From Paragorgia papillata (Eukaryota > Cnidaria > Anthozoa > Scleralcyonacea > Coralliidae): 64,000 bases of DNA. The stretch is taken from NCBI GenBank assembly GCA_035771165.1, contig JAWNZC010000105.1, forward strand, positions 773,501 to 837,500, given 5' to 3'. A program made the translations under genes and the position numbers. Below are positions 29,772-41,328 of the stretch, one piece after another (within the stretch, counting starts at the first letter, position 1; the number at the start of each line of letters is the position of its first letter). The notes under the pieces are model-generated. The model saw nothing but the letters and a program-made list of their open reading frames with translations, was not told the origin of the DNA and did no database searches.

Positions 29772-30280
29772 TTACGACTGTTTTGTATATAATAAGAATT
29801 AAAATATAAACTTGTCTTTAGAATGTCCCTCATCCTGTGGCAAAGTATAGCGTGTATTGTCGATGGTAAACTGCTTAGTTTGTGTTGTGGCAAAACCAAC
29901 CGCAAAATTTCCCTTAACTTTCTGGCCAGTCTCTCGTATTTCCCGAACCAATTGACTTCAATGTTCATTTCCCTGTCTTGGTTAACTGATATAATGTAGG
30001 CCAGCTCAGGAAAATCTAACCAGGTTTCGTCGGGTAAGCAGGTTTGAAACATCGCGAAACTTGTCGGGGAAAACCTTTCTGCTTCATTCGGTGGCGGCGC
30101 ATCATAATGATAGGGAAGAAACACACCAATTTTTTCCCGACACACAGACAATGCCTGCGTTAGCATGTCAACACGCGTCTTTGCATCCGGGAAGCATGCG
30201 AACAGTTTGTCCTCGGTAGCTTTAATCCTCTGTCTATAGGCTCGGCTATTTTCTTTAGCTCGGTTATCTTCGTTCGCCAT
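29768..30280 (-). CDS. Unknown protein with basic N terminus, 170 aa, unit 2
   Basis: One residue differs from unit 1 near the C terminus (Ser for Asn); unit 3 shares the Ser. Confidence 0.55.
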   Translation of the reverse strand: MANEDNRAKENSRAYRQRIKATEDKLFACFPDAKTRVDMLTQALSVCREKIGVFLPYHYDAPPPNEAERFSPTSFAMFQTCLPDETWLDFPELAYIISVNQDREMNIEVNWFGKYERLARKLREILRLVLPQHKLSSLPSTIHAILCHRMRDILKTSLYFNSYYIQNSRN

Positions 30281-30298
30281 TGCTTCGTGCTCGTTTTT

Positions 30299-30470
30299 AG
30301 CGCTGACGTTTTGGGGTTAGCGCTGACGTTTCGGCAGAACGTCAGCGGAAACGCGCTGACGTTTTGGGGTTAGCGCTGACGTTTCGGCAGAACGTCAGCG
30401 GAAATTGGGTTCAACGCGTTGACGTTTTGGGGTTAGCGCTGACGTTTCGGCAGAACGTCAGTGGAAATCT
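30299..30470 (+). promoter_or_regulatory. TGACGT-rich palindromic repeat block, three copies, unit 2
   Basis: One more repeat than in unit 1. This accounts for most of the 67 bp difference in period between the units. Confidence 0.6.
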
Positions 30471-30496
30471 TTTACGTTTTGGGTTAAACGTTAAAA

Positions 30497-30919
30497 ATGG
30501 ATAAGTTGCCGGTTGCTAAATTCCTTCTTAGTGTCTATTATCAAGAAACCAAGGCCAAAAAAGTAGCGACGTGTGTTTGTTGTGAAGAGACCGCGGTGTT
30601 TGGTACAACTGGTTGTTACAACGACGAATATGTATTCCTGTATCCAACATGCGAGACACATTTTGAGAAGACGGGGAAAATGTTAACTCAATGTAATCCG
30701 AAATTACTCTTCATTAAACGTACGAAGATACAAACATTGGTCGCAGGAACATTTGAAGGTTACGGATTAGAATTCCAAGGAGCAAAAAAGCCTTGCACCC
30801 AAGAAAGCCCATGCATGCATCGCAAATGCGGGAACACTAAACTTTGGTTTAACCAATACAGAACAGGGAAGGAGAAGTTATATGTACATGACGGCAAAGT
30901 AGTTTGTTGTGATTTATAA
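30497..30919 (+). CDS. Cys-rich protein, 140 aa, unit 2/3 boundary copy
   Basis: Identical to the copy at 16675. Confidence 0.55.
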   Translation: MDKLPVAKFLLSVYYQETKAKKVATCVCCEETAVFGTTGCYNDEYVFLYPTCETHFEKTGKMLTQCNPKLLFIKRTKIQTLVAGTFEGYGLEFQGAKKPCTQESPCMHRKCGNTKLWFNQYRTGKEKLYVHDGKVVCCDL

Positions 30920-31321
30920 TTTTTTTTCTCCCAAACATGTAACCATATCGAAAACAACAGAATTGAGTTTACTATTATATACATTATTGCTTGTCATAGA
31001 CAATTGCGTTTTAGAAAGTTGTTCACACAGAGGACGCAACACAGAAGGTTTAATGTCAATATAGCCTAAGCGTAAAAGTTCAATTAGCATTAAATTTCCA
31101 CGCACAACAAGATTTGTTATCTCTTTGATATCTTGCTTATCTCGCTTTGTACTTGTTCCAGCAGGTCGATCGTTGTGAGATATGTCTTTATGCCGTCTTT
31201 TACCGCCGTGTAAAGCAATGTCTCTGCTAGTTTGGTTTTCCTCACAAGTTCTTCTCTCTGTTTCTTCATTTCTTTCGCTTTCTTCCACCCAAACTTCTTC
31301 CAATTGCGAATGAACATCCAC
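30914..31321 (-). CDS. Overlapping ORF, 135 aa (second copy)
   Basis: Same as 17092-17499; it overlaps the last exon of the spliced early gene in another frame. Confidence 0.35.
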   Translation of the reverse strand: MDVHSQLEEVWVEESERNEETERRTCEENQTSRDIALHGGKRRHKDISHNDRPAGTSTKRDKQDIKEITNLVVRGNLMLIELLRLGYIDIKPSVLRPLCEQLSKTQLSMTSNNVYNSKLNSVVFDMVTCLGEKKL

Positions 31322-32207
31322 AACCTCCTCAGCAGTCCTATACTAAAACAGATCGAAAAATTTTAATTCCGCTTTCGGCAAAAAAAATCCAAATAATCCT
31401 TTACCTTTCTTCCAATACGGCTTTTACAGTTCCTTCTGCGATATCTCCAACAATCCCATCCGTCTCATCTCTAAAGAGAAAACATGAGCTAAGTACGTGT
31501 AAAATTCTATTCACTTTCTACATATAAAGAGAAAACATGCAGTTAAAATTTACCTCCCGTCTATATATTGTAGAATAAAGACTGTTATAAATATATTGAT
31601 ATTTGTGACAGTCGACAATTACACAGAAGTTGACTTCTGCGCCGTCAAACCAGTGAGGGAAAAGTATAATGTCTCGTATTGTTAAAATAAGAGAAGAAGA
31701 AACTCTGTTTATATATTTTAAAAACTCTTCTATCAAAAAAGAGAGTAATATAAGATCCCTAGGCCTATTCTTGCTTTTCCAATATAAACCTTTATACAAA
31801 ACGTGGTCTTCTTGACCAGTAATTTTTTTCACAAAAGACTTAAGACGTCTGTAGATTTCACGTTGATCCATCTTCTTAAAATACGTAATTACTTTACCTC
31901 TTATATCTACTCTAAAAATTAAAATTAATAGTTTGATATTAAAAAAATTATACTACGTATTAAACAGAGAAGATGGATCAACGTGAAATCTACAGATTTT
32001 ACGAGAAATTATACTTTTCCCTATCTACTCTAAAATTTTAAATTAATAGTTTGATATTAAATACTTTACCGTATACTAAATTTTAAACGTAAATGCTCAC
32101 CTCTCAGCGGAATGTGTTTCATGTTCGGTGTCTCCAAACCCATACGTAATCGAACCTCCACTTGCTTGCCTAATTGAGATTCCACCGTCTTCGTTACTTC
32201 CGGACAT
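31117..32207 (-). CDS. Spliced three-exon early gene, 132 aa (second copy)
   Basis: The exons are 32101-32207, 31405-31470 and 31117-31342, with the same splice borders as the copy at 17295-18385. Confidence 0.65.
31518..31871 (-). CDS. Unknown protein, 117 aa, intron-located (second copy)
   Basis: Identical to the copy at 17696. Confidence 0.45.
   Translation of the reverse strand: MDQREIYRRLKSFVKKITGQEDHVLYKGLYWKSKNRPRDLILLSFLIEEFLKYINRVSSSLILTIRDIILFPHWFDGAEVNFCVIVDCHKYQYIYNSLYSTIYRREVNFNCMFSLYM
31849..32062. repeat. Inverted plus direct repeat in the early region (second copy)
   Basis: Same arrangement as 18027-18240. The inverted arms are 31849-31874 and 31970-31995. Confidence 0.85.
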
Positions 32208-32398
32208 TCTATAAATACATTGTATCTATCTTAACTCTCTTATTTTTTAAAGAGGTTAATACAGGGGGTTAAAAAACGGTACCCCCTGATAATACTTAAT
32301 AAGATACTGTAGCGTTGAATTGGCGTTTGATTACAATTTGAAATAGGCGCGCAGATTTAAAATCAGTAGCAGTCTAAGCGAACGTTTGAGGAGCAGAG
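32208..32398. promoter_or_regulatory. Divergent early promoter region and possible origin (second copy)
   Basis: It contains the same stem-loop at 32262-32288 and the same 18 bp direct repeat before the helicase ATG. Confidence 0.45.
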
Positions 32399-35159
32399 AT
32401 GTCTAAGCGAACGTTTGAAGACGTCTGCACAGACGATGTTGGAAATAAAGACGACGAGATTATTCCTGAGACCCAAGGGGAATTCGATTTCTTCATCAAC
32501 GACGACAGCGAGGTAAAGGAATTATTATGCACAAACTCATATTATTATTATTATTATTATTAACGCGAGCACAAACATTTTAGGAAGAATTATTTGAAAT
32601 TCCGCCGCCACCGCCGCCACTTCCCATACAACCAACAATAAGGGAGATTGTCCAACAAAATTTGATAAGGCGTTTGGAACTAGAAAACGAAGACCTCGAA
32701 GTCGAAGAAGACCTCCTCGAAGTCGAAGACGAAGACGAAGACCTCGAAGACCTCGAAGTCGAAGCCCTCGAATTTGAATACTATGTCCCGCCATTTCTGA
32801 CACCAAAATTTAAAACTACTTATCTACATTGTAAAGACGTGTGGACAACAGAACGGCCATTTGGAGGCGACGACTTCGACGAATTATTCTGGGTTAAAAT
32901 GCAGGTAATTTGAATTTGACGCTCGTGAAAATTTGGCGCGTGAGAATTTGAATTTGGCGCTCAAACAATTTTTTTTAAATTTGTAGGATTATTACAAATT
33001 GTCTGAACAACACAGGCTCAATGGTTGCTGCTTGCCCCCAGAGTGCCACGAACTATCATCGGCAGAGGCTTGTCGTTACTTGGCCGAAAATTTCCCTTTC
33101 CCCCTTCTCAAATCTGTGGGTTTTGAAGGTCTGAATGAAAATTGTGTGAATTTTAAGTCAGATGAAACGCAATCTTCGTTTGATTTTGCTACCAAGGGGC
33201 AGCAAAGAAGGGCTAAGTGTGTGATGTATACTTGTTCTTGGTCGATTCTTTTTAAATTTATATATATAATATCTACCCTGGTCGAGAAGCTGAAGGACCT
33301 GTTTGATGGTGTCTATATCTGGTGTCCTCAAGACTCGCACCCCTGTTTTATTGCGCTTGCCTACACCAACAAAGATTTACCGTCCGCGCCTCATTGCCTG
33401 ACTAAATTTACGATTACTGATTTAACCACATTGCTGCCTTATTTAGAGAATAAAGCGACTGTAGTTTGGGGTTGCTTCCAAATAATTAAGGCAGGGGTGA
33501 AACCCGATAGGAATTTTTGGCGAGATTTATGTTTAACTAAGGGGCTTACCACCCAGGGGCAATTACAAAAGTGGGTAGAGAAATATAAAGAGCGGGGAGA
33601 ATTAAACATTCAATACAAAATATTGTGGCGCAGCGACGTTCACTATTGTAAGTATCTACAAGAAACGAGCGAAGCTGCGTTATCTATAATGAAAACTAGT
33701 GACCCTTTAAATCTGTCAGATAAGTTAAATTTCGTTTCTTTTTATTTTGACCCAGCAAATTGGGACATTATACACAAATATGGCCTAAGAGATGTCCCAA
33801 TTTGCTCGGCACAACGTTTAAAGTATTGGGGTAATTTTTGGGTTAAATTTTTTCACGCGAACGGCATCTCCCCTTTTGAGTTTTGTAGGTACATCGGTTT
33901 ATCTTTGTCGGGTGTAAACAATCGATCAAATTTAATTGTAATTTCTGGACCCACTAGAACCGGCAAAAGCCTTTTTATTTCTTGCCTGAAAAACATTTTA
34001 GACATTTTCGATCCCCCTGATTTTGAAGAGGACATTTCAAAAATTCTCGCCTATGCAGGCGATTCGGATTGTGTGGTGTTTGGGGATGCCAGTGACGAGA
34101 CTTTGTTGAAGTTGTCGCGGAGTAGGATTATTCTCGAGGGGAGAACAATCCGTGGTAGGAAGTTGTACGGCCACTTCGAGAAGGTGAAATCGAAAACGGT
34201 CATTATAACGACAAACTCGAAATACGCAAACCTACCAAGTTGGTTAACGCCTGCCAGTAGCCAAAAAGAGGAAGGAGACTTCAACCGATACATTGAATTA
34301 AAAAGCAGAGGAAAATGGGTTAAGTTTGGAAAGTGCGTCGACATCGAAGAGTTGGAGCTTGAGACAAGCGTCGCACTTGCCAAACTTATCCTGTTTTCCA
34401 CTGAAATGAATCCAAAGAGGTTTGTCGATGACAGCATTACCGAATACTCCTGGCGACCTGTTTATGGGGATTTCTACACGGGAGAAGTAAACAAACCTAA
34501 CAACGCATTACCGTTACAAAATTGGTATTCTAATTGGTTTACAGACAAGGTACTAAATGTGTAATTGTAATTTAAAAAATTACAATTTCATTATTTAGTT
34601 TGTTTTTTTTTTATCTTTTTAAGGTCTACTTAAATGAAAGCTATGTTCACCAACTTTTAAACGACGACGACATATCCATCGCTCTATGCAAAACTTGGCC
34701 CGAAAAAATGGCAGTCCTTTTGTCACACGATGAAATTAACGTATCCGCCTGTAGACGCCATTTTGGTAATGGCGGGTATGGGCGGATACAGCAGTTTCTG
34801 AGAGACTGCTTCTATGGTCATTTTAAACAAATACCTCCTTATAAGCCGGTAAAAGCAGCCGCGTTTGGAGGAACAACGTATGTTTCCAACCGAAACATTG
34901 CCGCCATGAGTCACATGTTAGACAAAGAAGACTTGGAACTAGCTTTAAAAGAACCACCAGCACCACGCCACCACCACCACCACCCTTAGACAACGCCCTT
35001 ACGATAGTAAAAAGCATGATCAAGAAATTTGGCAGAGAGGACACTAAAGCAAGAATTTCGTGGCCAAAAGATATTGATTTGATGGGAGATGTGTGGACAT
35101 GTTCACTAAATAGAATACCAGAATGGTTTAAAACAATTATTTTTGATTTGACGAAATAA
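32399..35159 (+). pseudogene. SF3 helicase gene, unit 3 copy, frameshift in exon 4
   Basis: The exons are 32399-32512, 32584-32904, 32987-34549 and 34624 onward. Exons 1-3 are intact. In exon 4 there is a net 3-base change near 34852-34860 and a net 1-base loss across 34946-34985 (Thr/His-coding ACC repeats), giving a stop at 34987-34989. About 75 C-terminal residues are lost relative to unit 2. The helicase core itself is unaffected. Confidence 0.85.
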
Positions 35160-35176
35160 AATGCAAATAATTTTAC

Positions 35177-36130
35177 CTAAAAAAATACGTTGTCCCATGA
35201 TATGTGTTCTCCACGTTTCAGTCTTTTCTGGTTAGCTTCATATTCTTCAATTTCGTTTACTATTTCTTCATCTTGCGAGTCGTATGACTCGCTGGAAAAG
35301 TTGTCGTCGTCATCAATGTCGTCAACAGCATTTTTTATACCATATAACGCTTTTGAACCAGTGTTGATAGCCTTCAAGGCCATGTTTATCCCTTTTTGGG
35401 CACCTGGAGTATCTAGTTTTCCCATAATTTTCCTTTCGATTGAGTTATCTACATATTTTACAGGATTCGTTATAAAACGAGCAGCGTCGCCAAAAAAACC
35501 TTTGCCCTTCTTCTTCCTCTTCTTCTTTCTATCTCGAAGATTGTGATCATGCAAATTCATCAAATTGACTCGAGGAATTACATTTTCTCTTTCGTTGTAT
35601 TCTTCCATAGCGCCAACTTCTTTACGCGCGTATCGTTGTTTTTTTCGTACAGGTGTTGGTATTTTTGTTGGTTGTGCTTGTGCTTGTGCTTGTGCTTGTG
35701 CTTGTGCTTGTAGTAGTGGTAGTAGTGGTAGTTGTGCTTGTGGTGCTTGTAGTGGTAGTGGTATTAGTGCTTGTGGTCGTCGTGGTGGTATTGGTCGTTG
35801 TGGTGGTTGTGGTGGTTGTGGTGGTTGTGGTGGTGGTGGTGGTGGTCGTGGTCGTGGTATTGGTGGCATTGCTTGTCTTAAATCAGTTTGTAAGCTTTGC
35901 AGGTGTGGAATGGCTGAACTACCAAATTCGGAAACTAGGCGTTCTGCATTATCCATAGAAGCTTGAAAACGTCGTTGTTGCTTGTTTGGCAGTTTATAAT
36001 ATGTTTTTTGTAATTTAACCAACCCGGCATTCGCCAGGCCATCTACTTTAGTCAAAATTGTTTCAGGCATTCCAGATATAAAACCACCCCTATTTGCCCA
36101 TGTTAAAAAGTCATGTTCCATTTTTTCCAT
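35177..36130 (-). CDS. Pro/Gln/Ala-rich basic late protein, unit 3
   Basis: The shortest version of the three, with a smaller proline-rich tract; otherwise the same. Confidence 0.7.
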   Translation of the reverse strand: MEKMEHDFLTWANRGGFISGMPETILTKVDGLANAGLVKLQKTYYKLPNKQQRRFQASMDNAERLVSEFGSSAIPHLQSLQTDLRQAMPPIPRPRPPPPPPQPPQPPQPPQRPIPPRRPQALIPLPLQAPQAQLPLLPLLQAQAQAQAQAQAQPTKIPTPVRKKQRYARKEVGAMEEYNERENVIPRVNLMNLHDHNLRDRKKKRKKKGKGFFGDAARFITNPVKYVDNSIERKIMGKLDTPGAQKGINMALKAINTGSKALYGIKNAVDDIDDDDNFSSESYDSQDEEIVNEIEEYEANQKRLKRGEHISWDNVFF

Positions 36131-36131
36131 T

Positions 36132-36749
36132 TTAAAACCACGCACTAGCCACACTTTCGTTTTCAATTCTGCCAATACCAAAGCCAAGTTTACTAAGTAT
36201 ACCAGTTTTTTTTAACACTTTGTTAGCAATAAATGGTATAATAGCTGGGAGGACAGAACTTGCCACGGTACCAATAAAACCACCTCTGGCGTGATAACGA
36301 ACTGTACTAGATGCCTGTGCAGGCAATTTAATACCGTATGCACGGCAAACCTGCAACAGCCCGTTGCAAGTAGATTGAATTGGCACGCTTTGACCAGTAT
36401 CTGGAAATGGGTTTATTCCCCGTCCAACAGTTTTCTTGACTAAATTACCAAGTTCGTATAGGTGGGGTGCTAAACTACCGATATCTTGGACCAAGACGCG
36501 GCTGTCCCCTAAAGTCTCTTCGAGTAGTTTAGTTCCAGATTGAATTATTTTACTGGATCTACCAGCAAGATCTTTAACTTTGTTAAATGTACGCCTACCG
36601 TCTGCAATACGGTTTGATATACCTCGTCCTCTGCGGTACCCACCTTGGTTACAGATGTACTTTAATTGACCACAGCTTCTTTGGTGAATTTTAACGCCTT
36701 TTTCGCCTTTAAACGTGCGTTTGCATGCAGCACACTTTGCTCTAGCCAT
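36132..36749 (-). CDS. C2HC zinc-finger protein with hydrophobic C terminus, unit 3
   Basis: Intact and identical to the unit 2 copy. Confidence 0.65.
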   Translation of the reverse strand: MARAKCAACKRTFKGEKGVKIHQRSCGQLKYICNQGGYRRGRGISNRIADGRRTFNKVKDLAGRSSKIIQSGTKLLEETLGDSRVLVQDIGSLAPHLYELGNLVKKTVGRGINPFPDTGQSVPIQSTCNGLLQVCRAYGIKLPAQASSTVRYHARGGFIGTVASSVLPAIIPFIANKVLKKTGILSKLGFGIGRIENESVASAWF

Positions 36750-36823
36750 GTTTAACCCTTATACAAAACCCTTCCCTTTTATAGAAAATCTCACAGATTT
36801 CACACAGATCTATTCTCACAGAT

Positions 36824-36874
36824 TTCTATTACTCACAGATTTCTATTACTCACAGATTTCTATTACTCACAGAT
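36824..36874 (+). repeat. 17 bp tandem repeat, three copies (unit 3)
   Basis: Fewest copies of the three units. It lies in the divergent late region 36750-36883. Confidence 0.95.
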
Positions 36875-36883
36875 TTCTTTTCT

Positions 36884-38326
36884 ATGCGTCACTGCGGTTA
36901 TAAAATTGCGAAGGAAATTTTAAAATCAGTTCAAATTCAAGCGTTAAACAGTCGTTTCAGTTTCAAGAATTCATCGTTTCAAGTTCAAGGTATGTTGGCT
37001 TTGGGTGTATCAAAAGGTGACAATTACGTCCCACAAGCTTTAAAGAGAACCCTGTACCCACACATTGGTTATGGGGTGCCAAGCAAGCGCGCGAAATTGG
37101 GTATTTTACCAAATCTAGTTGGAGATGGGTGGGATGGAAAAGCCCTAGATGCATTTCCATCATACACGTCGTATGGGTTTGGGACACTGGAAGTAAATGG
37201 CGCAGTTCGCGTTATTGAAAATGGGGGTGAAAGATGGTGGGGTCAGAACACATCCCAGCCTTCTGTATCACCCGTGTTTAAGGTTGACAACGACATATTT
37301 GGTGGTCCGAAGATTGAGATTAATAAATCAGAATTGGGAGATGTTGAGTGGGATAAAGTTGCCAAAATTGTTTGTGAAGCAAGACCGAACTCGGAGGGTA
37401 ACAGACCTAGTAATTGGACGTCGAACGAAGTCAAATTCTACCAGACCGATAACAAAATAACTATAACCCGTCCAGACAATCATGTTACATTAAGGGGAAG
37501 ACTTCATACCCGTCTCGCCAAACAATTTTATGTCGACCCACCCTTGAAAAACGACCAGAGCTATTTCATCCTTAATGATCCACTAAGAGAAATAACAAAA
37601 CAATCGGAGGCCCAAAACGTGAGGCTAATGGCGTCAGGGTATAACCTATTGCTTCTCAATGGTCATAACATAGAAAACAACTCATACCTTTATGCACCAG
37701 AGATTTATGGCTATCCCAACAAGCTTGAAATCCGTTTGACATTTCATTACGGGGTGGCAGGCAATACAATTTATGCAAACAAGAAGGGGCTATCAAAATA
37801 TGTGTATTCTAGAAATGCTACTTCTTACACACAGTTGTCTGACAAAGAAACAAGAACCGTAATTTCAGACACTTCGACCAATACTTACTTTGCGTCAAAA
37901 AAGAGTGTCCCTGAGAGTGTGAACAACGGCTTCTTCCGACATCGAGGCAAATATAGTTACAAGCACGACTTTGCAACTGAGGATATCGTTAGTTTTAAAG
38001 GAGACGATGGTAGAAAGACATATTCTCCAAGAATGATTTCTGGGTATTTTGTTGATGGCAACCCTGCTATTAAAATCCCCCTGCTTGATGGGATCCTTAT
38101 GGGTGGCTATTTTTATGCGGTACAAATAATGGGAACGCAAGTAGTGTCGGCCGCAAAAGCGTGTATTGCTTTAACCAGAAAGAAAACTGATTATCAAGAC
38201 ATGAACATTGAGTTTGAAACTAGACCAGGCGCAAGCTATTACTGTTTTATACCCGATACGGGTGTTGCTACCGTCAAGTTTAATACCAACGCCAGATCGC
38301 TTTATAGTTATGCCACTACTTTATAG
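36884..38326 (+). CDS. Late structural protein candidate, 480 aa, unit 3
   Basis: Intact and identical to the other copies. Confidence 0.65.
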   Translation: MRHCGYKIAKEILKSVQIQALNSRFSFKNSSFQVQGMLALGVSKGDNYVPQALKRTLYPHIGYGVPSKRAKLGILPNLVGDGWDGKALDAFPSYTSYGFGTLEVNGAVRVIENGGERWWGQNTSQPSVSPVFKVDNDIFGGPKIEINKSELGDVEWDKVAKIVCEARPNSEGNRPSNWTSNEVKFYQTDNKITITRPDNHVTLRGRLHTRLAKQFYVDPPLKNDQSYFILNDPLREITKQSEAQNVRLMASGYNLLLLNGHNIENNSYLYAPEIYGYPNKLEIRLTFHYGVAGNTIYANKKGLSKYVYSRNATSYTQLSDKETRTVISDTSTNTYFASKKSVPESVNNGFFRHRGKYSYKHDFATEDIVSFKGDDGRKTYSPRMISGYFVDGNPAIKIPLLDGILMGGYFYAVQIMGTQVVSAAKACIALTRKKTDYQDMNIEFETRPGASYYCFIPDTGVATVKFNTNARSLYSYATTL

Positions 38327-39176
38327 ATGGAGATTACTCTTACTGGACAGAGTGTTGATGGTATATTCAAGAAAACGTTTGAAAAACCAATTGGTATTAA
38401 AAACATGGCCGTGTCATACCTTGTTGTCAGAGGCAAACTAGTGGAATTTTCATCAAAAAAACAGCTAACTGTCTTCGTGTTAGAAGGCGACGAAGACGAA
38501 AAGAATGCTGCTGCTTTAACTGGAGCGAAAACAACATTAAAATATACACTTCACACGTTTTTACCAGAATTGAAAAATTATACGGATTTTATAGACGTTT
38601 TGGCTAACATTAAACGCCAATGTCCTGAGTTTAATGTTTATTATGAATACACAAGCGTGGGTTGGAATTTATTTGCCACATATTGGAGGAACACGGAAAA
38701 AACCAGTAACGTTGTTGGTTTCCAGCGACTTGGGGTTTAAGCTTGGTGGCCGTCCATTTAATTACGACCAACTTAACCATGCCCCTTTGAAAAACGTGAA
38801 TTTATCCATCCCACCTTTACCAGAAAATCTTGTCCAGATATCAAGCGACAATCAGGCTTTAATACATCTTCGTAAGCGGCCAATCATGCCGGCTTCGGTG
38901 AAACTTTTATTGATCAACACCAGCCTTCATAATACAATCATCCCGTCTGATACCGATAATTTTGTTGATAAAAAACAGTTTGTGCTTGCTACGTTTCGAA
39001 GCCCGGGGGTTGAGGGTTACGACCACCATTTACAAACTGAGGAGTTAGATTGGAGGCTTATCAGTGAAAAGGGGGAGAGACGACAGGAACTAAAATTAAA
39101 ATTGGCTTGGGAGAATGGTGAGGCCGTTTTATTTGACACACCTGAAGTAGCATTGGGTTTACGTATAAAATCCTGA
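38327..39176 (+). pseudogene. Late 282 aa protein, unit 3, frameshifted
   Basis: One extra A in the run at about 38696-38701 breaks the frame after about 124 codons; a stop follows at 38738-38740. The rest of the gene is open in another frame to 39176. Confidence 0.85.
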
Positions 39177-39184
39177 ATTTTTAG

Positions 39185-39469
39185 ATGGGTGATACAGCTA
39201 TATGGGAGGCAGTTTTAAAAGACATGCTACGATCTGGATTTCTGGTCGCAACCGATACTGGTTTTAGACGGGGTCGTGGTGGATTATTTTACCCTGGATT
39301 TTATCCTAGTCCTATGGGTATAAACCCGCCGCGTTTTTTCCCACGGCGTGGTTTGGGTTTGCGTGGTATGGGTTGGCAAGCTAGCAACGATGCAGAGATT
39401 GCGAGAGATAAATATTTGCGAAAATCGTTAAATGGTTATGGTATACCAAAACCTTATTTTATTCCATAG
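39185..39469 (+). CDS. Small Gly/Arg/Pro-rich late protein, unit 3
   Basis: Identical to the copy at 11638. Confidence 0.6.
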   Translation: MGDTAIWEAVLKDMLRSGFLVATDTGFRRGRGGLFYPGFYPSPMGINPPRFFPRRGLGLRGMGWQASNDAEIARDKYLRKSLNGYGIPKPYFIP

Positions 39470-39751
39470 ATGCAAAGACCACGCCATTTACAGTATTTAA
39501 GAGGGGGGACTATTGCAGACATGACTGGAAAGGTGGCAACAACCCTTGCACCGTCTTTATTTAATGCAGCTATAAACGTTGGTCAGGCTGGAATTGGTGG
39601 GGTTTCGCACAAATTACAATCTTTGTTTGGAAAACGTAAAAGGCAACCAGACCCAGACTCCTCCGACGACTCAGATATTGAAGATATAGAAGATATGGTC
39701 GTTCCAGTTGTGATACCTACGACTAATACCCTGTCAAATTATGAATTTTAG
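39470..39751 (+). CDS. Small late protein with basic cluster, unit 3
   Basis: Identical to the copy at 11923. Confidence 0.6.
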   Translation: MQRPRHLQYLRGGTIADMTGKVATTLAPSLFNAAINVGQAGIGGVSHKLQSLFGKRKRQPDPDSSDDSDIEDIEDMVVPVVIPTTNTLSNYEF

Positions 39752-41290
39752 ATGTTTACAAAAGAAAAGGAATCACGGCTTCTGTTTGGAAACGATGCAA
39801 CACATCGTATAGCAGCAGCCTTAGGAACTGATTATATGAAACTAGACAGTACAATATTTAAACCGCTACGATTTATGGATTCTAGGGATTTCCCGGCTGC
39901 TGGCGTTAGTGGTACAATCGCTGGAGACGACAGGAAATTCCTGTTACCTGGAAACCCTGGGCAATTTATTTCTGATATTTTGGTAAACGTACCAGTAACT
40001 TACAATGACGAACATGCAGCATATGCAACTCTATTCTCTGAACCAGTTGTACTTGCTACTATTGGCGTTAACGGATCAACCGAAACGATCGGCTGCAGCG
40101 ATGATCTTGGCACAAGGGAAGCAAGGGCCTCTGCTAGATCGGTGTTTAACTGGGCTGCTGAAAGTCCGAATGGAGGTTTCCGTGACTTACAAACGAAACT
40201 GGAGAACAAAGACAGCTTGGAATATAAAGCAGGACTACTGCCCAATATTCTAGAACGTAGGACCCTTGGTGCGGGAAATGTTGAAAATGCCACTGGCGAT
40301 GTTTCCGCGGGATATAGCAGCGGTTTTGCAGCTGCTGCTAATAATTCTACGTATGTGGTGAAACCCAACAGGCCCGCCACCATCAAATATGAGCTGAATT
40401 CAACTATGGAAGGTAGCTGGCTGGGTGGACCCCAAGTACTACCAGCTTACAATACTACAGAAATCATTCTTCGCCGTAACCCTTTCTTCGTGAATCAAAC
40501 CGTTATCTGCAACCATAGTGGTGCTGCTGGACCACCAATACTTGCTGAAGTAGCCCATGGTAATACTAATATTACCTTGAACGGTGAACCGTATATTACT
40601 TATCGCGTTCGTAACATCAAAGATTCTGTTTCCCAACAAGCTGTTGACAGTGTTATTGGTCAAGAGTACAGATTGAATGGGATGATGGTCGACGCAAGTT
40701 TCAAAGAGTTCCCGCAAAACGATACACAATGTGTAACCGGATTTCGATCTGCAAAAGGTGAAAAATTCTGCGCATTAGCCTCGATACAACCAACCAGAAA
40801 TTCCCCTCCTCAGAGAGGTCAATATATTGTAGAATCAAACTTGAACGGCCGCGTGTTTTTAAATGCACAACCGACAGAAGCTGAAGATTCAAGCCGCCAG
40901 AGAAAATCGTTTCGGCAGCGATTCGAAAGATACCGATTTTTGTTTTCCAACAAGCATATCGACGCCGCTAGTTTCGCCCTAAGCCGCGTATTGTTTTTTC
41001 CTATTGGCTACGGAGCAACGACATCTTCATTCATAAACAATGCCTTCTACGAGCCAGTTAATGAAGTAAATTTTACACTGGACGTGAAACGAAATGACAA
41101 TCAGGCAAGGGCATATCTCCTTTCAGCAGTTTTAATAAACAACGATATGGTAATCCGTGGCGCACATTCTGGCAAACCTAATTCTGTTATGAGCTTGGAA
41201 AGTCGAGTAAACAACAGAAATGAAGATTTGCAGAAATTGTGGGCAAGCGGTCGTGGTGCTGGCCCTGAAGACGACGACGACGACGAATAA
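39752..41290 (+). CDS. Major capsid protein candidate, 512 aa, unit 3
   Basis: Intact and the same as unit 1. Confidence 0.55.
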   Translation: MFTKEKESRLLFGNDATHRIAAALGTDYMKLDSTIFKPLRFMDSRDFPAAGVSGTIAGDDRKFLLPGNPGQFISDILVNVPVTYNDEHAAYATLFSEPVVLATIGVNGSTETIGCSDDLGTREARASARSVFNWAAESPNGGFRDLQTKLENKDSLEYKAGLLPNILERRTLGAGNVENATGDVSAGYSSGFAAAANNSTYVVKPNRPATIKYELNSTMEGSWLGGPQVLPAYNTTEIILRRNPFFVNQTVICNHSGAAGPPILAEVAHGNTNITLNGEPYITYRVRNIKDSVSQQAVDSVIGQEYRLNGMMVDASFKEFPQNDTQCVTGFRSAKGEKFCALASIQPTRNSPPQRGQYIVESNLNGRVFLNAQPTEAEDSSRQRKSFRQRFERYRFLFSNKHIDAASFALSRVLFFPIGYGATTSSFINNAFYEPVNEVNFTLDVKRNDNQARAYLLSAVLINNDMVIRGAHSGKPNSVMSLESRVNNRNEDLQKLWASGRGAGPEDDDDDE

Positions 41291-41328
41291 CAATACATTT
41301 AAATACATTTAAAATATTTTTTTTATTT

